The notes under the pieces are model-generated. The model did not search any database. It was given only the letters and a program-made list of their open reading frames with translations, and was not told the origin of the DNA. Of a DNA stretch of 64,000 bases, positions 41,947-50,419 are shown one piece after another. Origin of the DNA: Collinsella aerofaciens (GTDB lineage: Bacteria; Actinomycetota; Coriobacteriia; Coriobacteriales; Coriobacteriaceae); contig NZ_JADNHZ010000006.1 in NCBI RefSeq assembly GCF_015554145.1, positions 1-64,000 of the forward strand, given 5' to 3'. The position numbers were made by a program, and so were the translations under genes. Position 1 is the stretch's first letter. Each line of letters starts with the position of its first letter.

Positions 41947-43053
41947 ATGCTGCGCATCGCGACCATCGGCACATCCATGATCACCGACGACTTTATCCAA
42001 GTCGTCAACGCCAACGACCAAGCCGCGTTTGTGGGCACGCTTTCACGCGATGCCAATCGCGGTGCCGCCTTTACCGCCGAGCGCGGTAGCGAGCGAAACT
42101 TTACTTCACTCGATGAGCTCGCGGCAGCCGCCGACGTCGACGCCGTCTACATCGGCAGCCCCAATGCGCTTCACTACGAGCAGGCCCTTGCCTGCATCGC
42201 CGGTGGCAAGCATGTCATCGTCGAGAAGCCCTTCTGCGCCACCGAAGCGCAGGCGCTGGAAGTCTTCCGCGCTGCCGAGGCAGCAGGTGTCGTGGCCCTC
42301 GAGGCCATGCGTCCCCTCCACGATCCCGCCTTCCACGCCATCGAGGACGCCCTGGGCGAGATCGCCCCCATCCGCCGCGCCTCATTGCGCTTTGGCAAAT
42401 ATTCCTCGCGCTACAACGAGATTCTCGCGGGACGCGCCACCAATATCTTCGACTGCAATATGGCATCGGGTTCCCTCATGGACATTGGCGTCTACACCGT
42501 CGAGCCCATGGTCGAGATTTTCGGCATGCCCTCCGGCCTTACGAGCATGGCTACTCTGCTCGACCCCACCACGCAACAGCTCACGCACGGCCCCATCGAT
42601 GGCTGCGGCTCCATCCTCGCCAGCTACGGCGGTGGCCGTATCTCCGTCGAGCTCGCGCACTCCAAAATTACGAACGACCTGCTGCCCTCGCAAATCGAAG
42701 GCGAGCGTGGCACTATCCAGATCGACCATCTGTCCACGCCCCGCAACGTCCGCATCGACTATCGCGGCGACGTCGTACGCGGCTCGGCGACCGAGGCACC
42801 GCGCGAACAGGGCGACAACGGCCGCGTGCTCGACCTTCCAAAATCGAGCAACACTATGGAATACGAACTCACAGACTTTATCAGCGCCATCGGCGGTATC
42901 GATAACGTAAAGGAAGAGATTTGGGAGACCCCGGCGGGACGCCACGAGCTCGGACACTACCGCGATGTCACGCTCGTCTCACTGCGCATCATGGATGCCG
43001 TGCGCCAGCAGGCCGGCATAACCTTCCCGGCCGACGCAGGCAAGCAGGCATAG
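41947..43053 (+). CDS. Gfo/Idh/MocA-family oxidoreductase
   Basis: A 368-aa protein with N-terminal Rossmann ATIGTSMITDDFIQ, VDAVYIGSPNALHYEQALACI, and HVIVEKPFCATEAQA (the EKP motif). The C-terminal barrel has LMDIGVYTVEPMVEIFG with the conserved Asp-x-Gly-x-Tyr. The closest pattern is the YcjS/virulence-factor-MviM-like sugar dehydrogenase branch. NAD(P)-dependent oxidation of a sugar-like compound is expected. AAGGGGGACGT precedes ATG 41947; the continuous frame upstream through rnhA is not coding. An acylphosphatase gene follows two bases later. Confidence 0.85.
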   Translation: MLRIATIGTSMITDDFIQVVNANDQAAFVGTLSRDANRGAAFTAERGSERNFTSLDELAAAADVDAVYIGSPNALHYEQALACIAGGKHVIVEKPFCATEAQALEVFRAAEAAGVVALEAMRPLHDPAFHAIEDALGEIAPIRRASLRFGKYSSRYNEILAGRATNIFDCNMASGSLMDIGVYTVEPMVEIFGMPSGLTSMATLLDPTTQQLTHGPIDGCGSILASYGGGRISVELAHSKITNDLLPSQIEGERGTIQIDHLSTPRNVRIDYRGDVVRGSATEAPREQGDNGRVLDLPKSSNTMEYELTDFISAIGGIDNVKEEIWETPAGRHELGHYRDVTLVSLRIMDAVRQQAGITFPADAGKQA

Positions 43054-43055
43054 CG

Positions 43056-43466
43056 ATGGGCCTCTTCGATACGTTCTTCTCCAGCGTCACCGGCGGCAGT
43101 CGAGAACCTCAAAAACCATCAAACGTCGAGCTCGAGCTGCGCCGCAGGCTTACTGTGCTCGCAAGCGACGAGGCCACTCAAGACACTCCCCTGCGCTATT
43201 TCCTGCGCTGGGCGGGGCAAGTCCAGGGCGTTGGCTTTCGCTTTACCAACACCAACCTCGCGCAGGCACGCGCGCTCACCGGCTGGGTGCGTAACATGGA
43301 AGACGGCTCAGTCGAGATGGAGATACAGGGAGCTCCGGCAAATATCCTATCTCATCTCGAAGCGCTTCATGCCTCCTACGAGCGCATGAGTACGCGTTTT
43401 CGCCTCGTAGACGCCCAGGCCCGAGCCCCACTTGCCAATGAAGACGGTTTCACGCCTCGTTATTAG
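43056..43466 (+). CDS. Acylphosphatase-domain protein
   Basis: A 136-aa protein. The acylphosphatase domain occupies ~45-125: RYFLRWAGQVQGVGFRFTNTNLA contains the GQVQGVGFR loop with the catalytic Arg62 and Asn66-type residue, then LTGWVRNMEDGSVEMEIQG. A 40-residue N-terminal extension is not part of the family. Acylphosphatases hydrolyse carboxyl-phosphate bonds such as acetyl or carbamoyl phosphate. The start at 43056 lies 2 bases after the previous stop, so the genes are likely coupled. A stand-alone acylphosphatase is interesting in a genome that uses acyl phosphates (pta/buk here), but no link is shown. Confidence 0.85.
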   Translation: MGLFDTFFSSVTGGSREPQKPSNVELELRRRLTVLASDEATQDTPLRYFLRWAGQVQGVGFRFTNTNLAQARALTGWVRNMEDGSVEMEIQGAPANILSHLEALHASYERMSTRFRLVDAQARAPLANEDGFTPRY

Positions 43467-43527
43467 TATTGTGTGCTAAATACGGTATCATTTACCTACG
43501 ACCGTTGATAGAAAAGAGGCGAGGCGC

Positions 43528-43908
43528 ATGGCGGTGCAAAGAAGGAATACCAGACAGCGAAAGCTGGTTCTCGACGCCGTGCGCCAAAGCTATAACCATC
43601 CCACCGCCGACGAAATCTACAACGTCGTGCGCGCGCAGGATGACAAAATCAGCCGTGGTACGGTCTACCGCAATCTCAATCTCTTGGCCGACGCTGGCGA
43701 GATCCTCTCCATCAAGACGCCGGGCGGCAGCCGCTTCGATCGCACGATCGAGCCGCATGCGCATATCATCTGCACCTCGTGCAGCCGCGTCATCGATGTA
43801 CCGCTCCCCTTCGATGCCCAGCTCGACGCCAAGGCGTCCGAGCAAATCGGCTGGCACGTCACGTCGCACTACACCATCTTCGAGGGTCTCTGCCCCGACT
43901 GCCGATAA
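43528..43908 (+). CDS. Fur-family metalloregulator (PerR/Fur type)
   Basis: A 126-aa regulator. Its winged helix has RNTRQRKLVLDAVRQS, HPTADEIYNVVR and SRGTVYRNLNLLADAGEI. The dimerisation domain has HAHIICTSCSRVIDV, with two structural-zinc Cys pairs, C82-C85 and C122-C125. The regulatory site shows PHAH, as in Fur/PerR. Without the key PerR Asp assignment I cannot separate peroxide from iron sensing. GAGGCGAGGCGC lies upstream of the ATG. It is short (typical ~140), with a compact N-terminus, and appears to be monocistronic. Confidence 0.88.
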   Translation: MAVQRRNTRQRKLVLDAVRQSYNHPTADEIYNVVRAQDDKISRGTVYRNLNLLADAGEILSIKTPGGSRFDRTIEPHAHIICTSCSRVIDVPLPFDAQLDAKASEQIGWHVTSHYTIFEGLCPDCR

Positions 43909-43923
43909 ATGTTTGGGACATGC

Positions 43924-44721
43924 CTACACAGCAAGTAGACGACGCAGTTCTTCTTCGACCGTGCGCGCGTAGCGGACACGGTCGTTGATGCCGCGCATGC
44001 TGGGGTTGCAGCTCTCCATCAGATAGGGATGGCCCACCACGTTGAGCATGTCACGATCGTTCTCATTGTCGCCAAACGCCATCATCTCATCGGGCGAAAT
44101 CCCCAGAGCGCGACCGTAATCGGCAAGCGCGGAGCCCTTGCCCGAATCGAAACCGATAAAGTCCGTCCATTCGGTTCCCGATGTCATGACATCGACTCGA
44201 TCGCTAAAGTGGCGCTCGAAATACTCCAGCGCCGCCTGCTGCTCCGCCTCGGGCGTCTGGAAGGCAATCTTAATGACATCCTCGTCAATGTCTTCGGGAC
44301 GGTCGACTACCGCCACATCACAATGGACCTCATAACGCAGGTGGTCAACAAACGCATCGTTGCCGCTCATGGTGTAGAGGTGTCCCTCGCACGAAAGGGT
44401 CACGTCGGCATGGGGGTACGCAACCACGGCATTCGCGATATCCATGGCCAGGCCACGCTCCATAGAACGCTTGACCACGGCACGCCCCTCGCTCATGACC
44501 AGGGCTCCGTTTTCGCATACATAGGCGAGTTCATCGGCCACCGGGGCAAACAGGTAGCGCAGGCTCGCATATTGACGGCCACTCGCCGGCATAAACACGA
44601 TACCGCGACGATGCAGCTCATCGATAAGCTCAAAGGCCTCGGAACGCGGCTCGCGCTCCCCCGGATGCAGCAACGTGCCGTCCAAATCGCATGCAATCAG
44701 CTTGATTCCCTCAAGACCCAT
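43924..44721 (-). CDS. Cof-type HAD-IIB phosphatase
   Basis: A 265-aa hydrolase. Motif I is LIACDLDGTLLHPG, motif II is VFMPASGRQYASLRYL, and motif III/IV is GKGSALADYGRALGISPDEMMAFGDNENDRDMLNVVG in pieces (KGSALADYGRALGI; AFGDNENDRDML). This is the standard Cof/YidA layout. The substrate is probably a sugar or cofactor phosphate. GGGGGAAGC precedes ATG 44721. It converges with the Fur-family gene, with only 15 bases between the stops. Confidence 0.88.
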   Translation of the reverse strand: MGLEGIKLIACDLDGTLLHPGEREPRSEAFELIDELHRRGIVFMPASGRQYASLRYLFAPVADELAYVCENGALVMSEGRAVVKRSMERGLAMDIANAVVAYPHADVTLSCEGHLYTMSGNDAFVDHLRYEVHCDVAVVDRPEDIDEDVIKIAFQTPEAEQQAALEYFERHFSDRVDVMTSGTEWTDFIGFDSGKGSALADYGRALGISPDEMMAFGDNENDRDMLNVVGHPYLMESCNPSMRGINDRVRYARTVEEELRRLLAV

Positions 44722-44804
44722 ATGCTTCCCCCAAAGCCTCCTATCAACAGCAAGACGGACTTTGATTAGTCGCCCCTCAAAGCCCGTCTTGCGCATACGC
44801 GCAC

Positions 44805-45383
44805 TTAGCCGCGCGTCTTTTTTACGATGGTAAAGTCGGGAGCCATGCTCACGACAACCTCTGCCGCACTCGACGCAAAGCGCCGGTCCGCATCGAGTTC
44901 ACGGGTAACCACCGAGAGCCGAACACCCTCGACGCCGCGAAGCATACGGCCCAAAACAGGCTGCACCGGCGTATACATGCGCACGGTATGCTCATCCGAG
45001 TCGCCTCGGAAAATCGGCGCGTGCATATTGCCGATCTCCCAGCACGCATGCGCGAGCGCAATCGGGTCCATGCGGTCAACTTCGACCAAATAAACCTCGG
45101 CACTGCGCAGGCGCACGACAACCGCCACGGGCGCCATGCCCGAACGGTCGATGGCGAGCACGTCACCATCGGCAAGACGACCGTCGTCGGCAGCATCCAG
45201 CCGAACATCGACTGTGCGCCCCAGCTCCGTCACACCCACAAACGCGCATACATCAGCCTGGTCCCAATCGAGCAGCAGCTCGTCAACTTCAAAGACACCA
45301 CCCAGCTCCCGGCGAAGCAGGAGTTCATAGGACGGATCGTTGAGATTTCCCAAGCATGTCGTCGAAACCAAGCGTTCAGGCAT
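44805..45383 (-). CDS. UreE-like protein without urease genes
   Basis: A 192-aa protein. The C-terminal half follows UreE: VYLVEVDRMDPIALAHACWEIGNMHAPIF matches the metallochaperone core (laraayhlGNrHxP), and the following VLGRMLRGVEGV matches its last helix. The N-terminal half is a beta-rich domain like UreE_N (GRTVDVRLDAADDGRLADGDVL). UreE dimers bind nickel for urease. The conserved core His here is the one in GNMHAP. No His-rich tail and no urease genes are present. GAGGG precedes the ATG, 3 bases after the SlyD-like stop, so both are in one operon. Confidence 0.7.
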   Translation of the reverse strand: MPERLVSTTCLGNLNDPSYELLLRRELGGVFEVDELLLDWDQADVCAFVGVTELGRTVDVRLDAADDGRLADGDVLAIDRSGMAPVAVVVRLRSAEVYLVEVDRMDPIALAHACWEIGNMHAPIFRGDSDEHTVRMYTPVQPVLGRMLRGVEGVRLSVVTRELDADRRFASSAAEVVVSMAPDFTIVKKTRG

Positions 45384-45386
45384 GCT

Positions 45387-45815
45387 CTAGCCCTCGACCT
45401 CGACGAGCTCGATATCAAAGTTGAGGTCCTTGCCGGCCAGCTCGTGGTTGGCGTCGAGCGTCACGGCCTCGGGCGTTACGTCAATGACCACGGCGGGGAC
45501 GGGCATACCGCTCGGCGTGGACAGGAAGAGCTTCATGCCCTTCTCGATCTGCTCGATATTGGGAACCTGTTCGGCCGGGAAGGTCAGAACCATCTCGGGG
45601 TTGTGCTCGCCATAGGCATCAGCAGCAGGAATGTGCACGGTCTTCTTCTCGCCCACCTGCATGTCGACAACAGCGGCGTCGAAGCCCTTGATCATCTGGC
45701 CGGCGCCGCAGGTGAACTCCAGCGGCTCGCCGCGATCGTAGGAGCTGTCGAACTGCGTGCCGTCGTCGAGCGTGCCGCGATAATGAGTCTTGACCTTCTT
45801 GCCCTGGTTGGACAT
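45387..45815 (-). CDS. FKBP-type peptidyl-prolyl isomerase (SlyD-like)
   Basis: A 142-aa FKBP with the insert-in-flap chaperone domain. The first strand block is VKTHYRGTLDDGTQFDSSYDRGEPLEFTCGAGQMIKGFD in pieces (HYRGTLDDGTQFDSS; GQMIKGFDAAV). The IF domain begins GEKKTVHIPAADAYGEHNPEMV, and it closes VTLDANHELAGKDLNFDIEL, the SlyD signature. SlyD proteins fold prolines and in E. coli also carry nickel through a His-rich tail; that tail is missing here. CGGAGGTTACC precedes ATG 45815. The coupled downstream gene is UreE-like, which hints at a metal-handling pair. Confidence 0.88.
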   Translation of the reverse strand: MSNQGKKVKTHYRGTLDDGTQFDSSYDRGEPLEFTCGAGQMIKGFDAAVVDMQVGEKKTVHIPAADAYGEHNPEMVLTFPAEQVPNIEQIEKGMKLFLSTPSGMPVPAVVIDVTPEAVTLDANHELAGKDLNFDIELVEVEG

Positions 45816-45935
45816 GGTAACCTCCGTGATAAGGGCGGCGCACAACGCGGGCCGCCGTGAACATATGGCGCTAACTATACCCTAGTCATACAATTCAAAG
45901 ACAGTTTGCAAAGAAACGCTGCAACCGGAGGAACC

Positions 45936-46949
45936 ATGGCATATCCCGTATTTGACCTACACTGCGACACCGCCGACCGCATCGGCTGGGCCACGCTCGA
46001 TCTCGACCTGCGCTTTACCGCCGGCACCGACGGTTATTTCCCCGGCGACGAAACGCATCCGCAAGATTTCGACCTCATCGAGGGCAACGCCTGCGCCATC
46101 TCGCTCGCAAAGATCGGCAACACGCCGTGGGCACAGTGCTTCGCCACATTTGTCCCCGACGAGATTCCCACCGCCCACGCCGCGCGCTTCCAGGCGCAGA
46201 TCATGGCACACATGAGCGGCCAAGCAATGCTCAACCACGACCGCATGGTCAACGTGCGCAGCGCCGCCGACATTCGCCCCGCACTCAAGGACGGCAAGGT
46301 CGCTTGCATCCACACCATCGAAAACGCCACGTTCTTTGCCGAGGACCCCGCGCTGATCGAGGTGCTCAAGAGCCTGGGCGTACTCATGTCATCACTCAGC
46401 TGGAACGCGCAGGGACCGCTCGCGAGCGGCCACGACACACACGCCGGTCTCACCGCCGCCGGCATCGAGGCACTTACGCAGATGGAGCACGCCGGCATGG
46501 TGCTCGACGTCTCCCACCTCAACGATGAGTGCTTTGACGAGGTTGTCGCCCATGCCACGCGCCCCTTCGTCGCCAGCCACTCCAACTCCCGCACCGTCTG
46601 CGGCGTCAAGCGCAACCTCACCGACGACCAGTTCCGCACCATTCGCGACATGGGTGGCATCGTCGGCCTCAACTACTGCAGCGAGTTCCTTTCCAACGAC
46701 GCAACCGACGAAACCGCCGCAGACGTCACCTTCGACCAGCTGGCGGCACATATCGAGCACTGGCTCGACCTGGGCGGCGAAGATGTCATCGCACTCGGCG
46801 GCGACTGGGACGGCGCCAAGGTACCCGACTTCCTCTCTGATGCCAGCAAGATGCCCGAATTCCAGAACATGCTCTCCAAGCACTTTGGCAAGACCGTGAT
46901 GCAGAAGCTCTGCAGCGACAACGCGCTCGCCTTCTTCGAGCGCTATTAA
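45936..46949 (+). CDS. Membrane-dipeptidase-type (M19) dipeptidase
   Basis: A 337-aa M19 amidohydrolase. The first zinc ligands are VFDLHCDTADR (H9, D11), the bridging Glu is in IHTIENATFF, the His ligands are in LDVSHLNDECFDEV and FVASHSNSRTVCG (SHSN), and the final Asp is in ALGGDWDGAKVPDF. Bacterial members hydrolyse L-D or D-containing dipeptides. There is no signal peptide, so it is cytoplasmic. CGGAGGAACC precedes ATG 45936. Monocistronic or paired with the protease gene 86 bases downstream. Confidence 0.9.
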   Translation: MAYPVFDLHCDTADRIGWATLDLDLRFTAGTDGYFPGDETHPQDFDLIEGNACAISLAKIGNTPWAQCFATFVPDEIPTAHAARFQAQIMAHMSGQAMLNHDRMVNVRSAADIRPALKDGKVACIHTIENATFFAEDPALIEVLKSLGVLMSSLSWNAQGPLASGHDTHAGLTAAGIEALTQMEHAGMVLDVSHLNDECFDEVVAHATRPFVASHSNSRTVCGVKRNLTDDQFRTIRDMGGIVGLNYCSEFLSNDATDETAADVTFDQLAAHIEHWLDLGGEDVIALGGDWDGAKVPDFLSDASKMPEFQNMLSKHFGKTVMQKLCSDNALAFFERY

Positions 46950-47035
46950 GAGCGCAATTAATTTCGCATCCCTTGAGCGGCCCGGCATGCCGAGCGGTCG
47001 ACATGCCGGCCCGTCCCCAATCTGAAGGATCACAT

Positions 47036-47812
47036 TTGACGCAGCAATTTACGATTTCCGTACCCCGACCGGATGGAACGCTCATCCCCGTCGTCGTTAC
47101 CAAAAAGCGCGTCAAGAACTTCAACCTACGCGTCACATCGAGCGGCGAGGTCCACGCCAGCGCACCGATCGGCGCCAGCCGCGAGCGTATCGAAGCGTTT
47201 GTGAAGCGCAACAGCGCCTGGATTATCAGCCGACTTGCCCAGCGCGAGCAACGTCAGGCGACGGCACGAGAGCCGCTCAGCCCCTCGTCCATCATTGCAC
47301 TTTGGGGCAAGCCCATCACGGTACAGGATGCACTCGATCACAACTTTGCATCACCCGCACCGCGACCCAAACAGGCCACCTTCGCAAGTTTTATGGGTAC
47401 CGACGAATCGGACGAAGGCCCACAGGCCAAGCGGCGCGCAATCCTCGACGGCCTAACGTCCGATGAGCTCCAAGCCCATATCGACCAGCTCTGTGCAACC
47501 GAGGTCACCACGGCGCTGTACGATATGGTGCACGCGTACGAAATCGCAATGGGCGTCACCGTGGCCCGCGTCTCCGTGCGCAGCATGAAAACGCGCTGGG
47601 GATCATGCACGCCCAAGACCGGCGCCATTCGCATCGCACGCGAACTTGCCGCCTATCCCATCGAATGCCTCGACATGGTTGTCGCCCACGAGCTCGTCCA
47701 CTTGCTCGAGCCAAGCCACAATCAGCGATTCCACGCCCTGCTCGACACGTACTGTCCCAACAATAAAGCTCTGTCGCAGCGGCTCAAGCAGCCACCCATA
47801 GAGTCGTATTAG
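47036..47812 (+). CDS. YgjP-type (DUF45/WLM) zinc metallopeptidase
   Basis: A 258-aa protein. The N-terminal part is TKKRVKNFNLRVTSSGEVHASAPIGASRERIEAFVKRN in pieces (KNFNLRVTSSGEVHASAP), typical of YgjP. The conserved SVRSMKTRWGSCTPKTGAIRIARELAAYP core leads to the zinc motif VAHELVHLLEPSHNQRFH (H218, E219, H222 and a third His). A Pro/Lys-rich insert at ~95-130 is unusual. The TTG start at 47036 has GAAGGATC upstream and gives the family start; the open frame from 46973 lacks a site. Proteolytic substrate unknown. Confidence 0.85.
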   Translation: MTQQFTISVPRPDGTLIPVVVTKKRVKNFNLRVTSSGEVHASAPIGASRERIEAFVKRNSAWIISRLAQREQRQATAREPLSPSSIIALWGKPITVQDALDHNFASPAPRPKQATFASFMGTDESDEGPQAKRRAILDGLTSDELQAHIDQLCATEVTTALYDMVHAYEIAMGVTVARVSVRSMKTRWGSCTPKTGAIRIARELAAYPIECLDMVVAHELVHLLEPSHNQRFHALLDTYCPNNKALSQRLKQPPIESY

Positions 47813-47818
47813 AACCGG

Positions 47819-48322
47819 TTAGCGCACGCGCTCGATCTCGACGCCGCAGCTTGCCAGGGGCAGGCCAACAGGAGCCCACGGCTTATCGAGCTTTATGCGC
47901 ACACCAAGCAGCGAGGGATAACGGCGCAGCAGCATCTGGGCTGTCCCCTCGGCTGCCGCCTCGATGAGCTTAAACGTATGCTCGCGCAGATAGCCATCGA
48001 CATCGTGGCACACCGAGCCGTAGTCAATCGAGGCATCCAGGTTATCGTGCTCCCCCGCCGCGCGCAGGTCGGCATAGAGCACCAGAGAAACGATGAACTT
48101 CTGACCCAGCGCATTCTCCTCGGGATACACGCCATGGTTGGCAAAAACCTCAAGGCCGTCAATGACAATGCGATCGGCATGGCGCAGATCGTCATAGCTC
48201 ACGTGAGACACCGCCGTTGCGGTGGATATTTCGCCCCTTCCACGGCGGGCGAGCTCAGCACCTTCAGTCTTGGTTGCATTCTCGGGCAGTTTCTTGTTAC
48301 TCAACGCGATCGTCTCCTTCAT
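47819..48322 (-). CDS. folB: Dihydroneopterin aldolase
   Basis: A 167-aa protein whose last ~118 residues are FolB: DRIVIDGLEVFANHGVYPEENALGQKF (Glu and Tyr/His of the pterin site), IDYGSVCHDVDGYLRE, and FKLIEAAAEGTAQMLLRRYPSLLGVRIKLDKPWAP, with the catalytic Lys in KLDKPWAP. It converts dihydroneopterin to hydroxymethyl-dihydropterin and glycolaldehyde. A 45-residue N-terminal extension is present. Third gene of folE-HD-folB, 25 bases after the HD gene. Confidence 0.92.
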   Translation of the reverse strand: MKETIALSNKKLPENATKTEGAELARRGRGEISTATAVSHVSYDDLRHADRIVIDGLEVFANHGVYPEENALGQKFIVSLVLYADLRAAGEHDNLDASIDYGSVCHDVDGYLREHTFKLIEAAAEGTAQMLLRRYPSLLGVRIKLDKPWAPVGLPLASCGVEIERVR

Positions 48323-48347
48323 TTAGAACCCCGACCGCGCAAACTAA

Positions 48348-48929
48348 CTACACGCGAATCGACAGGTTCTTTTTATCATCGCTCCAGTTGCAAGCGTTGC
48401 GCGCGGGACATGCAAAGCAGGCACGCGACGCTTTGTCGGCTGCATAGAGCAGACGCTCAAGCGGTTGGCTGTTCACGCGCAGCTTTCGATGGCCCAGAAT
48501 GGCCGTCTTAATGGCTGCGGCATCGGCCGGCTCAAACGCCACGTCATCGGGCATGCCGCCGAGAATCGCATCAGCGACGCGTTCACTTGCAACATCATGG
48601 GATATACCCGATTCATACTGTTCATCTTTGCCGATATCGTGAAGAAGTGCCGTGGCGTAGATGACCTCGCGGTCAAATTCGAGCTGTTCCTCGAGATTCT
48701 TGATCCACATAATGCGAGCGACATCGAGCAGATGGTCAATACCGTGGCGGCAGAAGATGCGCCCCGATTCCAACTGTGCAATGTTGCCCAGGTGCCGCCG
48801 GAACAGCCCGTTGGCACAAATGTAATCAATGCGAGGCATGGCACCAAAGGGGGCCAGGCCCGAAGCCATAAAGCCGCGACGCGACGTCCCCTCATCGGTC
48901 TTCGATGTAAAGTCGTTGACGACTCTCAT
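48348..48929 (-). CDS. HD-domain phosphohydrolase within the fol operon
   Basis: A 193-aa HD protein: CRHGIDHLLDVARIMW (first His, H62), ATALLHDIGKDEQY (H97-D98), then DVASERVADAIL and AIKTAILGHRKL with further His/Asp ligands. The C-terminus has the Cys-rich LYAADKASRACFACPARNACNW found in a group of actinobacterial and clostridial HD proteins. It lies 2 bases after folE and 25 before folB. By analogy with HD enzyme MptB in archaeal pterin synthesis, it might dephosphorylate dihydroneopterin triphosphate, the step with no standard gene here. That is inference. ATG 48929 has no strong site; coupling to folE is likely. Confidence 0.8.
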   Translation of the reverse strand: MRVVNDFTSKTDEGTSRRGFMASGLAPFGAMPRIDYICANGLFRRHLGNIAQLESGRIFCRHGIDHLLDVARIMWIKNLEEQLEFDREVIYATALLHDIGKDEQYESGISHDVASERVADAILGGMPDDVAFEPADAAAIKTAILGHRKLRVNSQPLERLLYAADKASRACFACPARNACNWSDDKKNLSIRV

Positions 48930-48931
48930 GG

Positions 48932-49489
48932 TTAGCGGCCCAGCATCCTAAAGAAACGCTCCTCGAGCGCGGGATCGGTCTCAAAGACGCCGCGGCGAGC
49001 GAGCGTCACGGTCTTGGTGCCGGGCTTTTGCACGCCGCGCATGGTCATGCACATATGCTCGGCCTCCATCAACACGATCGCTCCCTGGGGAGCGAGATAA
49101 TCCATGAGGGCATCGGCAACCTGTGCACACAGTTGCTCCTGCAGCTGAAGACGGCGGGCATAAACCTCAACCGTGCGGGCGAGTTTGGAAAGCCCAGCCA
49201 CCCGACCGTTAGGGATATAACCAATGGCGGCCTTGCCATAAAACGGCAGCAGATGATGTTCGCACAGCGAGTAGAACGTAATGTCGCGCTCGATAACCAA
49301 ATCGTTCGAAGCGACGGCAAAGGTTTTGGACAGGTGCTCCTCGGCACTCTGGTCCATGCCGCCGGCGATCTCACCATACATACGGGCAACGCGCGCCGGG
49401 GTCTCCAGCAGGCCCTCACGAGTTGGGTCCTCGCCTATACCCTCAAGCAACAGCTTAATGGCGGCCTCGACTTTTTCCTGATCGACCAT
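48932..49489 (-). CDS. folE: GTP cyclohydrolase I
   Basis: A 185-aa enzyme, first step of folate synthesis (GTP to dihydroneopterin triphosphate plus formate). Signatures are [47 protein letters not shown] in pieces ([16 protein letters not shown]; zinc ligands C76, H79 and the later Cys in [14 protein letters not shown]), and [14 protein letters not shown]. Length matches FolE type I. It is first gene of the operon with the HD gene and folB. Confidence 0.95.
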   Translation of the reverse strand: MVDQEKVEAAIKLLLEGIGEDPTREGLLETPARVARMYGEIAGGMDQSAEEHLSKTFAVASNDLVIERDITFYSLCEHHLLPFYGKAAIGYIPNGRVAGLSKLARTVEVYARRLQLQEQLCAQVADALMDYLAPQGAIVLMEAEHMCMTMRGVQKPGTKTVTLARRGVFETDPALEERFFRMLGR

Positions 49490-49555
49490 CTGGGCCTCAC
49501 TTTTCCGATTTCACGTTCGCGCTATGGTACCACGCCCTCCGGCATCGACCACAAG

Positions 49556-50137
49556 CTACATAGTATGGGTCGAATAGATCGGATCATCACGCCAAAGTTC
49601 AACCGCATCACAAAGCGCAACGCCCTCGCGCACAGCGCGGTCGCGCGTAGCGTTCATATCGATCACGCGCTGGTTACTCGAGCCCCTAAAACGCAATGAG
49701 ATATCATAAAGATCCTGAACAAACGGGCCATCCACCAACATGTCGAGGCAGGCAAGGATACGGTCCGTCACCTCAGTATGGTGACGACCACCCGGCATAA
49801 GCTCCTCGAGCACGTCACCGGTAAAGCACCAAATGGTCTTCCCCGACTCCACGGGATAAGCCTCACGAACACGCTCGACAAACTCAACGAGTCCCGCCTG
49901 ATTCTCAGGCTCCATAGGCTCGCCGCCCAAAATCGTCAGACCATCGATAAAGGGATGGTCGAGGCTCTCGATAATCTTGTCCTCGACGGCGCGATCAAAG
50001 GGCTCGCCCGCAGCAAAGTCCCACGCAACAGAGTTAAAGCAATTCTTGCACCCACGACGGCACCCGCTCACAAACAGAGAAGTACGAACGCCTTCCCCAT
50101 CAGCAATGTCGAAATACTTAATGTTCGCGTAGTTCAT
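49556..50137 (-). CDS. nrdG: Anaerobic ribonucleotide reductase activating protein (radical SAM)
   Basis: A 193-aa radical SAM activase with the 4Fe-4S motif VSGCRRGCKNCFN (C26, C30, C33), the GGE motif LTILGGEPMEPENQ and LCDA near the C-terminus. It makes the glycyl radical on NrdD using SAM and an electron donor such as flavodoxin. ATG 50137 has AGGAAGGTTAC upstream; the longer open frame runs into the inverted repeat. It follows nrdD in the same direction, 426 bases later, separated by two structured elements, so it may use the nrdD promoter only in part. Confidence 0.94.
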   Translation of the reverse strand: MNYANIKYFDIADGEGVRTSLFVSGCRRGCKNCFNSVAWDFAAGEPFDRAVEDKIIESLDHPFIDGLTILGGEPMEPENQAGLVEFVERVREAYPVESGKTIWCFTGDVLEELMPGGRHHTEVTDRILACLDMLVDGPFVQDLYDISLRFRGSSNQRVIDMNATRDRAVREGVALCDAVELWRDDPIYSTHTM

Positions 50138-50153
50138 AAGTAACCTTCCTGGG

Positions 50154-50240
50154 GGTCTGGAGCATATCATCCCGTCCTCAAACATTCTCGGCCTGCGGCC
50201 TGCGAAACTGCGGGCGGGACGATATACTCCAGACCCCTCG
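50154..50240. repeat. Imperfect inverted repeat upstream of nrdG
   Basis: Arms of ~26 bases (50154-50179 and 50215-50240), beginning GGGGTCTGGAG on each strand, pair with about four mismatches around a GC-rich loop that contains CGGCCTGCGGCCTG. It covers the region just ahead of the nrdG ribosome site. Confidence 0.65.
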
Positions 50241-50419
50241 CGAGCGATACTCAATGAACTCAGCGAACATCGAGTATAGGGTTCGAGGTCCAATAAAAAC
50301 AATGCTGCAGCTCAACCGTTATCGCAAGCAGACCGTTGTCGCAGGTCAACTCATTTCCGCTAAGAACTTCGAGGAGTGAGCAGGCTGTGTGCTGCATCTC
50401 AGCTACGTCAGCTCGGCCG

